Part shown: positions 50,833 to 60,043 of the stretch, piece after piece | Layout of the letters: each line of letters starts with the position of its first letter | How positions within the stretch are numbered: position 1 is the stretch's first letter | Origin: Beijerinckiaceae bacterium | GTDB lineage: Bacteria; Pseudomonadota; Alphaproteobacteria; Rhizobiales; Beijerinckiaceae | Length of the DNA: 64,000 bases | Direction of reading: 5' to 3' | NCBI GenBank assembly: GCA_019753285.1 | Contig: JAIELD010000008.1 | Location: forward strand, 1-64,000 | Position numbers and translations under genes: made by a program | Notes under the pieces: model-generated | Database searches by the model: none | Seen by the model: the letters and a program-made list of their open reading frames with translations, nothing else | Told to the model about the DNA's origin: nothing

Positions 50833-53688
50833 CTATTTGTTGGCCGGCGGGGCCGGCGGCTCGGCAACGATCATGAGACGCCAGGATTTCTGATCGTCGA
50901 GATAGGTCGCCGCCATCTGCCGCACATCGGCAGGCGTGACGCTCTCGACCTCCGGGATCGACGTCCTGATCAGATCGAGCCGTCGCGGATCGGTTTGCGC
51001 GCCGCTCAACGTCTCGATCCAGAAGCCGTTGTTTTGCTCGGCATTGCGCAGTGCGGAAATGCGCGGCTGCTTCGCCCTGTCGAGTTCGTCGCTGGTTACG
51101 TCGCGCGCCTTGAGGTCATGGGCGATGGATTCAGCGACATTGAAGAATAACTGCATCTTGGCAGGCGGCAGTTCGGCATAGGTCGCGACGAAGCCATAGC
51201 CCGGAAAGACATCCGAGGAGCGCAGGATCGTCCCCGGCGAGTAGGTCGCGCCGTCCTGGATGCGCAGTTGTTCGGTCATGCGCGTCTGCATGATGCGCTC
51301 CATCACCCGGAGCTTGCGGGCGCGGCGCGTGTCCGACAGCAGATCGGTCGTCGGCCAGGCGAGCATGGCGATGCCTTGATCCGCTCGCCCGCCATGGTTG
51401 AGCGTGGTCGGCGCTTCGGCGTTGGACGGCGGAAACTTGACCGTGAGGTCCGCATCGGACGGCCTTCGCGGCTCGTCACGCTTCGGAAGCGCGCCTATCG
51501 TTCTGGAGACGGCGCGGATGACAGCCTCGACCTCGACATCGCCGGCGACGACGATCTCGATCGGCGCCGATTTGAGCTGGGGCGATAGAAGCGCCTCGAG
51601 ATCGGCGGTCTTGGTCGCCTCGATCTCCGCCTTGTCGGGATAGGCCCAGCGCTGGTCGCCGCTGGCCAGCAGAAGCGACAAATCGCGCCTGAAGACGCCG
51701 CTCGGCGAACTCGCCAACTGGTCGAACTGGTTCGATTGCTCCGTGCGAGCGCTGTCCATGCCCTCCGGCCGCCAGCCGGGCGCCGTCAGATAAGCTGCGA
51801 AGATCTGAAGCTGGGTCTCGATATCGGCTGGCCGCGTTCCGCCGCTCAGCGTCAGCCCGTCATCGTTGAGGCCGGTGCGCACGCCATAGACCTTGCCCGT
51901 CAGCGCGCGTTTCATTTCCTCATAGCTCAAAGCCGCGAGACCACCTTCGATCCAGGCCCCGCGCTGGATCGCCCAGTAGGCATTCTTCCGGTCGCGTGGC
52001 TGCGAGATGCGGCCGTCGCCGAGCCGCAAGCTGATGAGCACCTGTTCCTTCTGAAAGTCGGTCGGCTTCACCGTCAACCGCACGCCGTTTTCGAAGCGGA
52101 TGAAGCTCGTGCCGAGGTCCGCGACCTCGCTACGCTCAGCAACCCGGCCTTCCGGGCCGAAATTCGCGTAGGGCCACGTCTTCACGACCTCGGTCTTCGC
52201 CTCGGCGATGGTCTCGCTCTCCGCCTCGCGCAGCGCCGTTAGCGCTGCCTCTCTCCCGCCCTCGATCGGCGTCGGGCTGGAAAGGAACACGAGCGGTCCA
52301 TGGCCGATCATCGCTTGCTGCAAGGCCGCGTTGATGTCGGCTGGCGTCAGGGTCTTGAGAATGTCCTCGAACTGGCTGAGCGATTCGGCGCGGCTCGCAT
52401 AGACTTCGCCCTCTCCGACCGAATTCACGATCTCGGAGGCGATCGCGACACTCGGCCGCGTGCCCGCCTTGCTCGCCTCGGACTGCAGGAGGACGCGAAG
52501 ATCGGCCGTGACGCCGTCCATCTCTTCCTTCGTGACGCCGAACTCGACGATCCGTCGCGCTTCGCGGATTGCGACCTTGAGCGCCGGCTTCCAGCTCTCG
52601 GGCTTGATCTCGAACACCTGCGTGCGAACATTCGCCGTGTTGAATTCGTGGCTGAACTGGATGCCGGTGCCGGCAAAGGGGTGCTGCGGACCGTTCGGCA
52701 GCGCCTGCAGGCGACGATTGAGGATCTCGAAGCCGATCTTGTCGAGGACGTCGGCTTTCTGCAGCGCTTTGGTGTTCTGCTCGACGAAAGGCGTCAGCCA
52801 GCTCAGCATCAGGAAGGATGGGGCGGTCGGCTCGGAGAAGATGTCGATGCTCGTCTGCCGCGGACCGACCGTCGCCGGCTGCGGGTCGCGACCATTCTCG
52901 CCGAGCGGCGACCATCCGCCAAAATCGGAACGGATCTTCGCCTCGATCGCATCCGGGTCGATGTCGCCGACGACCACGAACACCGCGCGCTCCGGTCTGT
53001 AAAAGGCGTCATAGAATTTGCGCAGCTCCGAGACGGGAGCGTTCTGGATGATATCGGTCTTGCCGATCGGGAATCGCGAAAGACCGGGATGATCGGGCAG
53101 CAGGAAGCGCAGCCGGGCCTGATACGCCCGGTAACTGCCGCTCGCGCGCAGCCGTTCTTCCGAAAGGATCGGGCCGCGTTCGGCATCCATCGCCTTCTGG
53201 TCGAGCGTGAGTTCGCTCGCGGTCTCGCGCATCCGCAGGAAGCCTGCTTCGATCGAGGCCTGGTCGTTTCGGGGCAGATCGAGCTTGTAGATCGTTTCGG
53301 TGAAACTGGTGGAGGCATTGGCGTCCGCACCTGCCGCCATGCCGAGCCGCTGCAGCCCGGTCCAGACCTCGCTCTCCGGCACACGTTTCGATCCTCTGAA
53401 AGCCATGTGCTCGAGGAAATGCGCAAGCCCCTGCTGTTCGTCGGATTCGTTGAGCGATCCGGCGTCGAAGCGCAGCCGCATGGAAACGAGGCCCTTCGGC
53501 GTCGCGTTCTTCATGACTGCGTATCGCAAGCCGTTGGCGAGCTTGCCGAAGCGCACGGCAGGATCGGCCGGGATATCGCTCTTGTATTGCGGCCAGTCTG
53601 CAGTTTTTGCAGCCATCGGCGCAGCAAGAACGGCGGCCATCGTGCAAAGGAGCAAGCCGCGGCTTAGAAGAAGCAGGAAGCGTTTCAA
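50833..53688 (-). CDS. M16-family zinc peptidase, secreted
   Basis: A 951-aa peptidase with two M16 domains. A signal peptide (about 1-27, KRFLLLLSRGLLLCTM start, cleavage near APMAA) is followed by the inverted zinc motif HFLEH at 90-94 and the downstream acidic residue region of pitrilysins. The second half (about 490-951) is the inactive M16-like domain that completes the clamshell. Two M16 halves in one chain resemble insulysin/pitrilysin and the periplasmic PqqL type. The TTG at 53688 is chosen because GAGGA precedes it and it directly follows the MFS stop by 20 bp; the open frame extends upstream only as antisense noise. Confidence 0.85.
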   Translation of the reverse strand: MKRFLLLLSRGLLLCTMAAVLAAPMAAKTADWPQYKSDIPADPAVRFGKLANGLRYAVMKNATPKGLVSMRLRFDAGSLNESDEQQGLAHFLEHMAFRGSKRVPESEVWTGLQRLGMAAGADANASTSFTETIYKLDLPRNDQASIEAGFLRMRETASELTLDQKAMDAERGPILSEERLRASGSYRAYQARLRFLLPDHPGLSRFPIGKTDIIQNAPVSELRKFYDAFYRPERAVFVVVGDIDPDAIEAKIRSDFGGWSPLGENGRDPQPATVGPRQTSIDIFSEPTAPSFLMLSWLTPFVEQNTKALQKADVLDKIGFEILNRRLQALPNGPQHPFAGTGIQFSHEFNTANVRTQVFEIKPESWKPALKVAIREARRIVEFGVTKEEMDGVTADLRVLLQSEASKAGTRPSVAIASEIVNSVGEGEVYASRAESLSQFEDILKTLTPADINAALQQAMIGHGPLVFLSSPTPIEGGREAALTALREAESETIAEAKTEVVKTWPYANFGPEGRVAERSEVADLGTSFIRFENGVRLTVKPTDFQKEQVLISLRLGDGRISQPRDRKNAYWAIQRGAWIEGGLAALSYEEMKRALTGKVYGVRTGLNDDGLTLSGGTRPADIETQLQIFAAYLTAPGWRPEGMDSARTEQSNQFDQLASSPSGVFRRDLSLLLASGDQRWAYPDKAEIEATKTADLEALLSPQLKSAPIEIVVAGDVEVEAVIRAVSRTIGALPKRDEPRRPSDADLTVKFPPSNAEAPTTLNHGGRADQGIAMLAWPTTDLLSDTRRARKLRVMERIMQTRMTEQLRIQDGATYSPGTILRSSDVFPGYGFVATYAELPPAKMQLFFNVAESIAHDLKARDVTSDELDRAKQPRISALRNAEQNNGFWIETLSGAQTDPRRLDLIRTSIPEVESVTPADVRQMAATYLDDQKSWRLMIVAEPPAPPANK

Positions 53689-53708
53689 TGGCTGATCCTC
53701 AGGCGGCG

Positions 53709-54959
53709 TCACCGCTCCGAACGAGTGCGGACATGCAATGAGCGTCCTGCTCCGAGGCCGAACAGGCACAGGGCGAGCCCGAGCACGACGAACATCAAAG
53801 CGGGCGCGCGAAAATCGTGGCTGCCATCGAGAAACAGGCCGAGCAGCAAGGGCCCGGTCGCCGCAAGGACGTAGCCGACGCCTTGCGCCATGCCGGACAG
53901 ATGCGAGGCGACAGACGCATCCGGCGAGCGAAGCGCGATCATCGTCATCGCGATCGCAAACAGGCCACCCTGGCCGATCCCCTGAATGGGCGCCCAAATC
54001 CAGAGGCTCCAGAGCGGTGCGAACATGAAACCGAGAAGACCGATCGTCGTCAGCAAGGCGAGCGCCACGTTGATCAGGCGCTGATCGCTCGATCTTGCAC
54101 CCAAAGATGGCACAAATAGGCTGGCGGCGACCTGCATCATCACGGAGAACGAAACCATGAAGCCGGCCGTGACGGCATCGACGCCGCGCAGCCTGATGAT
54201 CGGCGCGAGCCAGCCGAGCACGCAGTAGGCGAGTGCGGATTGCAGGCCCATAAACAGCGTGACCTGCCAGGCCAGCGGATCGCGCCAAAGGCCGATCACC
54301 TGCCGATGCGTGCGCGCCGCGACCGTGCTGCGCGGCGGCAACTGAGTGGCCCAGATGAGCGCCGCAGCGAAGGCCGGAACCGCCCAGATTGCGAGCGCCA
54401 GGTGCCAATAGCCGCCAAGAGCCCGTTGCAACGGCTGGGTGAACGCCGCCGCGACCGCCGCTCCGCCGCAAAGCGCCATGGCATAAAAGCCAGTGACCAT
54501 GGCGATGCGGCCTGGGAAGTCGCGCTTCACCATGCCTGGCAGCAGCACGTTCCCGACCGCGATCGCCAGCCCGGCAATCGCCGTTCCGAGATAGAGCGTC
54601 ACGACGGTGTCGATGCCGCGCAGCGCGGTGCCGATGCCGACGAGAAGAAGAACGCCGAGCAATACCCTTTCCGGCCCGAACCGTTCGGCGAGTTTCGGCG
54701 CGAAGGGCGCGAGCAGGCCGAGGCAGAGAACGGGCAGGGTGGTGAGCACGCTGATCGAGACGGCGCCCAGTCCCGTATCCTGCCGCACTTCCGGCAGGAC
54801 GACCGATAGGCTCGAGAAGACGGGCCGCAGGTTGAACGCGATCAGAACAAGACAGAAGGCAAGCAGGGCGGTGCCGGCCGCCTTCACTTGTCTCGGGGCA
54901 GCGGAGGCCCGCCCTTCCGCGTCCGTCGTGCCGTCGTCCGGCCGCGCGGGATTATCCAT
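53709..54959 (-). CDS. MFS transporter, CynX/NimT type
   Basis: A 416-aa major-facilitator permease with about twelve hydrophobic segments. Opening FNLRPVFSSLSVVLPEVRQD and the loop LPGMVKRDFPGRIAMVTGFY match the CynX/NimT (cyanate- and nitroimidazole-type) branch. The substrate is not certain. It lies between an M16 peptidase gene (20 bp downstream) and an LLM monooxygenase gene (6 bp upstream), so these three form an operon. Confidence 0.85.
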   Translation of the reverse strand: MDNPARPDDGTTDAEGRASAAPRQVKAAGTALLAFCLVLIAFNLRPVFSSLSVVLPEVRQDTGLGAVSISVLTTLPVLCLGLLAPFAPKLAERFGPERVLLGVLLLVGIGTALRGIDTVVTLYLGTAIAGLAIAVGNVLLPGMVKRDFPGRIAMVTGFYAMALCGGAAVAAAFTQPLQRALGGYWHLALAIWAVPAFAAALIWATQLPPRSTVAARTHRQVIGLWRDPLAWQVTLFMGLQSALAYCVLGWLAPIIRLRGVDAVTAGFMVSFSVMMQVAASLFVPSLGARSSDQRLINVALALLTTIGLLGFMFAPLWSLWIWAPIQGIGQGGLFAIAMTMIALRSPDASVASHLSGMAQGVGYVLAATGPLLLGLFLDGSHDFRAPALMFVVLGLALCLFGLGAGRSLHVRTRSER

Positions 54960-54965
54960 TGCCGA

Positions 54966-56330
54966 TCACCAGCCGCGCCTCGCTGCCGCCGGATGCCGGT
55001 CGGGCAGCAGGCTGGTCCCGCCAGCGAACAGCTTCTGTCGCAAGGCTCCGTCCGAATACGCCGTCTTGTAGGCGCCGCGTTCCTGCAGGGCCGGCACGAC
55101 GAGGTCGACGAAATCGGCAAAGCATTCCGGCGTCACCGTCCGTGCGAGAATGAAGCCATCGACGTCGGCCTCCGTGGTCCAGGCGATGAGCTCGTCCGCG
55201 ATCGTCTGCGGCCCGCCGACGATGGGTTTCTGCCTGCCACCGAGCACGAGGCTTTCGACGAGCTTCTTCTTCGTCATCTGCGGGCCTTCCGGCCGCTTTG
55301 CGATGGCCTCGAGATTCGAGACGATCGCCTGGGTCTTCACCATGGTGATCGGATCTTCCGGCGCATAGGTCGAAAAATCGATGCCGAGCGAGCCGCACAT
55401 ATGGGCGAGCGCGCCGTCCTCGCTCGCATAGCGCTGATAGTCCGCGAGCTTTTCCTTGGCTTCTTCGTCCGTCCGCCCGGTGACGATGGTCGCGCCGACG
55501 AAGATGAGAATATCGTCCGCCTTGCGCCCGGCCGCGACCGCTTTTTTGCGGATATCCGCCACGATCGGGGCGACCGTCGACTTGGAGGTGCCGTTGACGA
55601 AGACGCATTCCGCGTGAGTCGCGGCGAATTTCCGGCCGCGACCGGAGGAGCCTGCCTGATAGAGAACCGGCGTGCGCTGCGGCGAAGGCTCGCAGAGATG
55701 GATGCCGTTCATGCGGAAATGGGCGCTCTCATGCGAGACCGATCTGACGCGGGATGGATCGGCGAACACGCCTGTTGTCCGGTTGCGTTGCACCGCGTCG
55801 GGCGCCCAGCTGCCTTCCCACAGCTTGTAGACGGCGTCCATGTAAGCATCGGCGACATCGTAGCGATCGTCATGAGCGACCTGAGCGTCGAGGCCCATCG
55901 CACGGGCGGCGCTGTCGAGATAGCCGGTGACGATGTTCCAGCCGATGCGCCCATCGGTGAGATGATCAAGCGTGCTCATGCGGCGGGCGAAGGTGAAGGG
56001 CGGCTCGTAGCTGAGGTTCGCCGTCACGCCGAACGACAGATGCGTCGTTGCCTGCGCCATGGCCGGAATGAGCAGCAGCGGATCGCCGAGCGGCACCTGG
56101 ACGGCCTCGCGGATGGCTGCGTCGGAGCTTCCCTGGAAGACGTCGTAGACGCCGAGCACGTCTGCGAGGAAGAGCCCATCGAACAGGCCGCGCTCGAGCG
56201 TTCGGGCGAGACCTGTCCAATAATCGAGCTTGGTATAATCGGTCGAGCGATCGCGTGGATGTCGCCACATGCCCTGCTGGATATGTCCGACGCAGTTCAT
56301 GTCGAAGGCGTTCAATCTGATTTGCTTCAT
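54966..56330 (-). CDS. Flavin-dependent monooxygenase, NtaA/SnaA/DszA type
   Basis: A 454-aa LLM-class monooxygenase that would use reduced FMN from a separate reductase. Landmarks are RLNAFDMNC at the start, LYWTGLARTLERGLFDGLFLADVLG (in two parts), FTFARRMSTLDHLTDGRIGWNIVTG and PVLYQAGSSGRGRKFAATHAECVF. The length and these signatures place it with nitrilotriacetate, dimethylsulfone and dibenzothiophene-sulfone monooxygenases. The start at 56330 is chosen by domain fit; the ribosome binding site is weak. A sulfur-scavenging role would suit the region but is inference. Confidence 0.87.
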   Translation of the reverse strand: MKQIRLNAFDMNCVGHIQQGMWRHPRDRSTDYTKLDYWTGLARTLERGLFDGLFLADVLGVYDVFQGSSDAAIREAVQVPLGDPLLLIPAMAQATTHLSFGVTANLSYEPPFTFARRMSTLDHLTDGRIGWNIVTGYLDSAARAMGLDAQVAHDDRYDVADAYMDAVYKLWEGSWAPDAVQRNRTTGVFADPSRVRSVSHESAHFRMNGIHLCEPSPQRTPVLYQAGSSGRGRKFAATHAECVFVNGTSKSTVAPIVADIRKKAVAAGRKADDILIFVGATIVTGRTDEEAKEKLADYQRYASEDGALAHMCGSLGIDFSTYAPEDPITMVKTQAIVSNLEAIAKRPEGPQMTKKKLVESLVLGGRQKPIVGGPQTIADELIAWTTEADVDGFILARTVTPECFADFVDLVVPALQERGAYKTAYSDGALRQKLFAGGTSLLPDRHPAAARRGW

Positions 56331-56415
56331 CCAGCGACAGACACGATGAAACACCCGAAACGTCAATTGAAATCCACGCTGCGGGCGCTCACTGGTGCGG
56401 CGACGAATGGATGCG

Positions 56416-56946
56416 TCAGTGGCCTGTCGAGTCGGCGTCGCGCGTCGCCTCGAACAGGAACCAGGTCCGGCGCTCGGTCTCGTCAATGAAGTTCTCGAGC
56501 AGGCTGGCGCTCGCGACATCGTCGTGCTCGTCGCAAACTTTGTGCGCCTGGCGCATCGCCTGCGCCATGGCCTTGTTGTCGCGCATCAGTTCACGCAGCA
56601 TGTCGAGCGAGCTCACGAACTCGGCGTCGTTGTCGGGAATCGTCTGGAGCGCGGTGATATGACCGATCGAGCGCAGGGTTCGCCCGCCGATCTTGCGAAC
56701 CCGCTCGGCGAGGGGGTCGGTCGTCGCGAAAATCTGGTCGGACTGCTCGTCGAGAAGAAGGTGATAGTCGCGGAAATGTGGCCCGCTCATATGCCAGTGA
56801 AAGTTCTTGGTCTTCAGATAAAGGGCGAATGCGTCAGCAAGCAGGCCGTTCAGTGCTTTCGAGACCGCTTCGACAGTATCCTTCGGCAGGTCGGTCGGCG
56901 TTTCGAGTTTGGGCGAGATTTTGGCTGCGCCTGATTTCTGCGACAT
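56416..56946 (-). CDS. Dps/ferritin-like DNA-protection protein, second copy
   Basis: A 176-aa Dps-family protein, paralogous to the one at 11516-12034. The iron motif KTKNFHWHMSGPHFRDYHLL is nearly identical. Compared with that copy it has a longer N-terminal tail (MSQKSGAAKISPKLETPTDL), possibly for DNA binding. No signal peptide. It lies 85 bp upstream of the monooxygenase gene on the same strand. Confidence 0.88.
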   Translation of the reverse strand: MSQKSGAAKISPKLETPTDLPKDTVEAVSKALNGLLADAFALYLKTKNFHWHMSGPHFRDYHLLLDEQSDQIFATTDPLAERVRKIGGRTLRSIGHITALQTIPDNDAEFVSSLDMLRELMRDNKAMAQAMRQAHKVCDEHDDVASASLLENFIDETERRTWFLFEATRDADSTGH

Positions 56947-57376
56947 GAGTGAACTTTCCGATGAGTTGGAAACGGTGGGTCACCAGACTGCCGATCGGCA
57001 GGGTGCATCTCGCGAACGCCGAGGCCGTGATTAAGTTCCAGACGGACGCCACAGCCGCATTGGCGACGTGAGGCGAAAGGATGCAGCCAGATCGGCGCGA
57101 TGCCTTTTTCAGAGGCGGAACGGGGGCTGCTGCATCGAGATTGGTTGAAGCTTTCGTCGGACAAACAGGCGATTTCTCAACCACATAGCGGTTTTTTTTG
57201 CGGAGCGTGGCGGGTGCCCGCGCGATGCCGTGGGATGAGGCAGGCAAGCCAGTTGATTAAAATAATTTTGCAGATACGCTCCATCGCATTGTGAGATCAG
57301 GCTCCTGCGCAGGCAGGGGTCTTCGATGATCGCGACCGAACCAAGGATCGCGAACGAACCAAGCCTGGAGTTTTGA
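56947..57376. other. Intergenic region upstream of the dpp-type operon
   Basis: 430 bp without a supported gene. It contains a palindrome CCTGCGCAGG at 57304-57313, then two tandem 18-bp repeats at 57328-57363 just before the start of the binding-protein gene. AT-rich stretch TTGATTAAAATAATTTT near 57250 may hold the promoter. Confidence 0.45.
57328..57363 (+). repeat. Tandem 18-bp repeat in the dppA leader
   Basis: GATCGCGACCGAACCAAG at 57328-57345 and GATCGCGAACGAACCAAG at 57346-57363 differ at one base. They end 13 bp before the ATG, so they overlap the ribosome-binding region (CTGGAG) and could influence translation or bind a regulator. Confidence 0.6.
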
Positions 57377-59005
57377 ATGACGTTTTCCTGGAGCCGGCCC
57401 ATCACGAAAATCCGCAAGCTGGCGCTGCTCTCTTCCCTCGGGGTCGGATTGATTGCCTCCACGCTTGCAGGCGAGGCGGCCAACGCGAAGACATTCCGCT
57501 TCGCCTTCCAGGGCGAACTCAAAGCCGTCGACATCTACGCCTTGAAGGAGAGCTTCTCGCTTGGCGTTCTCAGCAACGTCTATGAGGGGCTGGTTCGCCG
57601 CAATGCCGAGATGAAGCTCGAGCCGGCGCTCGCTGAACGCTGGGAGACGATCGATCCGCTGCGCTGGCGCTTCTACTTGCGCAAGGGCGTCAAATTCCAC
57701 AATGGCGAGGATTTCACCGCAGACGACGTGCTGTTTTCGGTTGATCGCATCCGTACGCCCGGCTCCGATCTCAAGGCCAACCTTCCGGCCGACCTCGTGG
57801 CGGTGAAGGTGGATGATTACACGGTCGATTTCGTGCTGAAGACTCCCAATCCGCTGCTGATTGCCGAATGGGAGACGTTCAGCATCTTCTCGCGCAAATG
57901 GGCTGTCGCCAACGGCGCTACGGAGGCGACCTCGGCTTCCGCCACGACGCCGCCCTATGCCGCGCTTCACGCCAACGGCACGGGTCCGTTCATCATCGTC
58001 AGCCATGAACCCGGCGTTAAAACCGTCTTCAAGGCCAATCCCAACTGGTGGGACAAGCCGAAGCATAACCTTGATGAAGTCATCTTCACGCCCGTGACGT
58101 CGTCGGCGACGCGCGTCGCCGCGCTGCTGTCGGGCGAGGTCGACTGGATCGATCCCGTGCCGGTCGCCGACATCCCGCGTGTCGAGAGCAATCCGGGCAC
58201 CATGGTCGCCGCAGGGCCGGAACTGCGCACGATATACCTCAGCTTCGACCAGATGCGGCCGGAACTGACCGGCTCGAACGTGAAGGGCAAGAACCCGTTC
58301 AAGGATGTGCGCGTCCGCAAGGCCTTCTACCAGGCGATCGACGTCGAGACGATCAAGACCAAGGTGATGCGCAACCTCGCGACGCCCTCGCCTGTGATGA
58401 TCGCGCCCGCGCTGTTCTCGAAGTACAATGATTTCAAGCGCTTCCCTTATGATCCTGAGGCTTCGAAGAAGCTGCTTGCCGAGGCTGGCTATCCGCAAGG
58501 CTTCGAGGTGACGCTCGATTGCCCCAACGACCGCTATGTCAATGACGAGGCGATCTGCCAGGCGGTCGTCGGCATGCTTGCCCGCGTCGGCGTCAAGATA
58601 AACCTGCTGGCGCAGACCAAGTCGAAATACTTCGCGAAGATTCTCGCTTCCGGCGGGTACGACACGTCATTCTATCTGCTCGGCTGGACGCCGGCGACGC
58701 TCGAAAACTACAATGTCTTCAGCAATCTGATGATGTGCCGTGATGAGAAGGGCAAGGGTTCTCCGACCAATCTCGGCGGCTACTGCAACCCCAAAATGGA
58801 CGATCTCGTGAACAAGGCGCTGGTCGAGCCCGATCCGGCGAAACAGGAGGCGATGTACGCCGAAGCCTACAAGATCGCACTGTTCGACGATGTCGGCTAC
58901 ATCCCGCTGCATCAGCAGGCGCTTGCCTGGGGCATGTCGAAGAAGATCAAGGTGCCGCAGCGGCCGGACAACTACTTCATCTTCGCTTGGGTGAACAAGG
59001 AATAG
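57377..59005 (+). CDS. Peptide ABC importer substrate-binding protein (DppA type)
   Basis: A 542-aa SBP_bac_5 periplasmic protein. A signal peptide (about 1-37, cleavage near ANA-KTF) is followed by the family pattern LKPALAERWE-like LEPALAERWETIDPLRWRFY and GVKFHNGEDFTADDVLFSVDR. The ligand could be a peptide, an opine or another small molecule. CTGGAG lies eight bases upstream. First gene of a five-gene importer operon. Confidence 0.92.
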   Translation: MTFSWSRPITKIRKLALLSSLGVGLIASTLAGEAANAKTFRFAFQGELKAVDIYALKESFSLGVLSNVYEGLVRRNAEMKLEPALAERWETIDPLRWRFYLRKGVKFHNGEDFTADDVLFSVDRIRTPGSDLKANLPADLVAVKVDDYTVDFVLKTPNPLLIAEWETFSIFSRKWAVANGATEATSASATTPPYAALHANGTGPFIIVSHEPGVKTVFKANPNWWDKPKHNLDEVIFTPVTSSATRVAALLSGEVDWIDPVPVADIPRVESNPGTMVAAGPELRTIYLSFDQMRPELTGSNVKGKNPFKDVRVRKAFYQAIDVETIKTKVMRNLATPSPVMIAPALFSKYNDFKRFPYDPEASKKLLAEAGYPQGFEVTLDCPNDRYVNDEAICQAVVGMLARVGVKINLLAQTKSKYFAKILASGGYDTSFYLLGWTPATLENYNVFSNLMMCRDEKGKGSPTNLGGYCNPKMDDLVNKALVEPDPAKQEAMYAEAYKIALFDDVGYIPLHQQALAWGMSKKIKVPQRPDNYFIFAWVNKE

Positions 59006-59062
59006 GACGGTCTTGCTCGTCATGTTCGTCGTGCGTACGAGAGCGACGGCATCGGTGCGGCC

Positions 59063-60043
59063 ATGCTAGCCTTCATCTTGCGGAGGCTGGGATCGGCCGC
59101 CATCGTGCTGATCTTCGTCGGCGTGCTGGCCTTCATCCTGTTTCGGTATGTCGGCGATCCGGTCAACCAGATGGTCGGCATCGATACCTCGATCGCCGAT
59201 CGCGATCGGTTGCGCGAGTCGCTCGGCCTCAATGATTCGGTGATCGTGCAGGCGCTGCGGTTTCTTGGCCACGCAGCGATGTTCGATTTCGGCGTATCTT
59301 ATCAGTTCAAGCGACCGGTCGCGGAGCTCCTCATCGAACGGATGCCCGCTACGCTCGAACTCTCCTTGATCTCGGCGCTGCTGTCGCTGGTGATCGGCAT
59401 TCCGATGGGTGTCGCCAGCGCGCTCGGCAAGGATCGCTGGTATGCCAAACTGCTGCAGGCCGTGTCGCTGGCCGGGATTTCGCTGCCGACCTTTCTGATC
59501 GGCATCCTGTTCATCTACCTGTTCTCCGTCACGCTGCGCTGGTTTCCCTCGTTCGGGCGTGGCGACACGGTGAAGCTCGGGACCTACTGGACCACGGGAT
59601 TGCTGACCTCATCCGGCCTGCGCGCTCTGATCCTGCCTGCGATGACGCTCGCTCTCTTCCAGATGACGCTGATCATGCGGCTGGTCCGATCCGAGATGCT
59701 CGAGGTGCTGCGCTCCGATCATATTCGCTTCGCAAGAGCGCGCGGGCTGCCGGCGCGGTCCATCAATTTCCGCCACGCGCTGAAGAACTCGCTCGTGCCC
59801 GTGATCACGGTCGCCGGCCTGCAACTCGGGTCCGTGATCGCGTTCGCGACGATCACGGAAACAGTCTTTCAATGGCCGGGAATGGGACTGTTGTTCCTGC
59901 AATCCGTGCAGAATGTCGACGTGCCGATCATGGCAGCCTATCTCTTGTTCGTCGCGGCGATGTTCGTTGCGATCAATCTCGTCGTAGATATCCTGTACCT
60001 TGCGGTCGATCCCCGGCTCAAGACGACGTCGAAGGCGCATTGA
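59063..60043 (+). CDS. Peptide ABC importer permease (DppB type)
   Basis: A 326-aa inner-membrane permease with six membrane segments. The N-terminus MLAFILRRLGSAAIVLIFV and the EAA-like region RFARARGLPARSINFRHALKN are standard for DppB/OppB. It forms a pair with the next gene. The next start overlaps its stop (TGATG). Confidence 0.92.
   Translation: MLAFILRRLGSAAIVLIFVGVLAFILFRYVGDPVNQMVGIDTSIADRDRLRESLGLNDSVIVQALRFLGHAAMFDFGVSYQFKRPVAELLIERMPATLELSLISALLSLVIGIPMGVASALGKDRWYAKLLQAVSLAGISLPTFLIGILFIYLFSVTLRWFPSFGRGDTVKLGTYWTTGLLTSSGLRALILPAMTLALFQMTLIMRLVRSEMLEVLRSDHIRFARARGLPARSINFRHALKNSLVPVITVAGLQLGSVIAFATITETVFQWPGMGLLFLQSVQNVDVPIMAAYLLFVAAMFVAINLVVDILYLAVDPRLKTTSKAH

Noticed and set aside
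53689-54471. Upstream extension of the M16 peptidase frame to 1212 aa
   Set aside because: The extension lies inside the MFS gene in another frame; the TTG with GAGGA at 53688 gives a proper signal peptide.
54888-56489. Plus-strand frame of 533 aa
   Set aside because: It is antisense to the flavin monooxygenase and has no recognisable motif.
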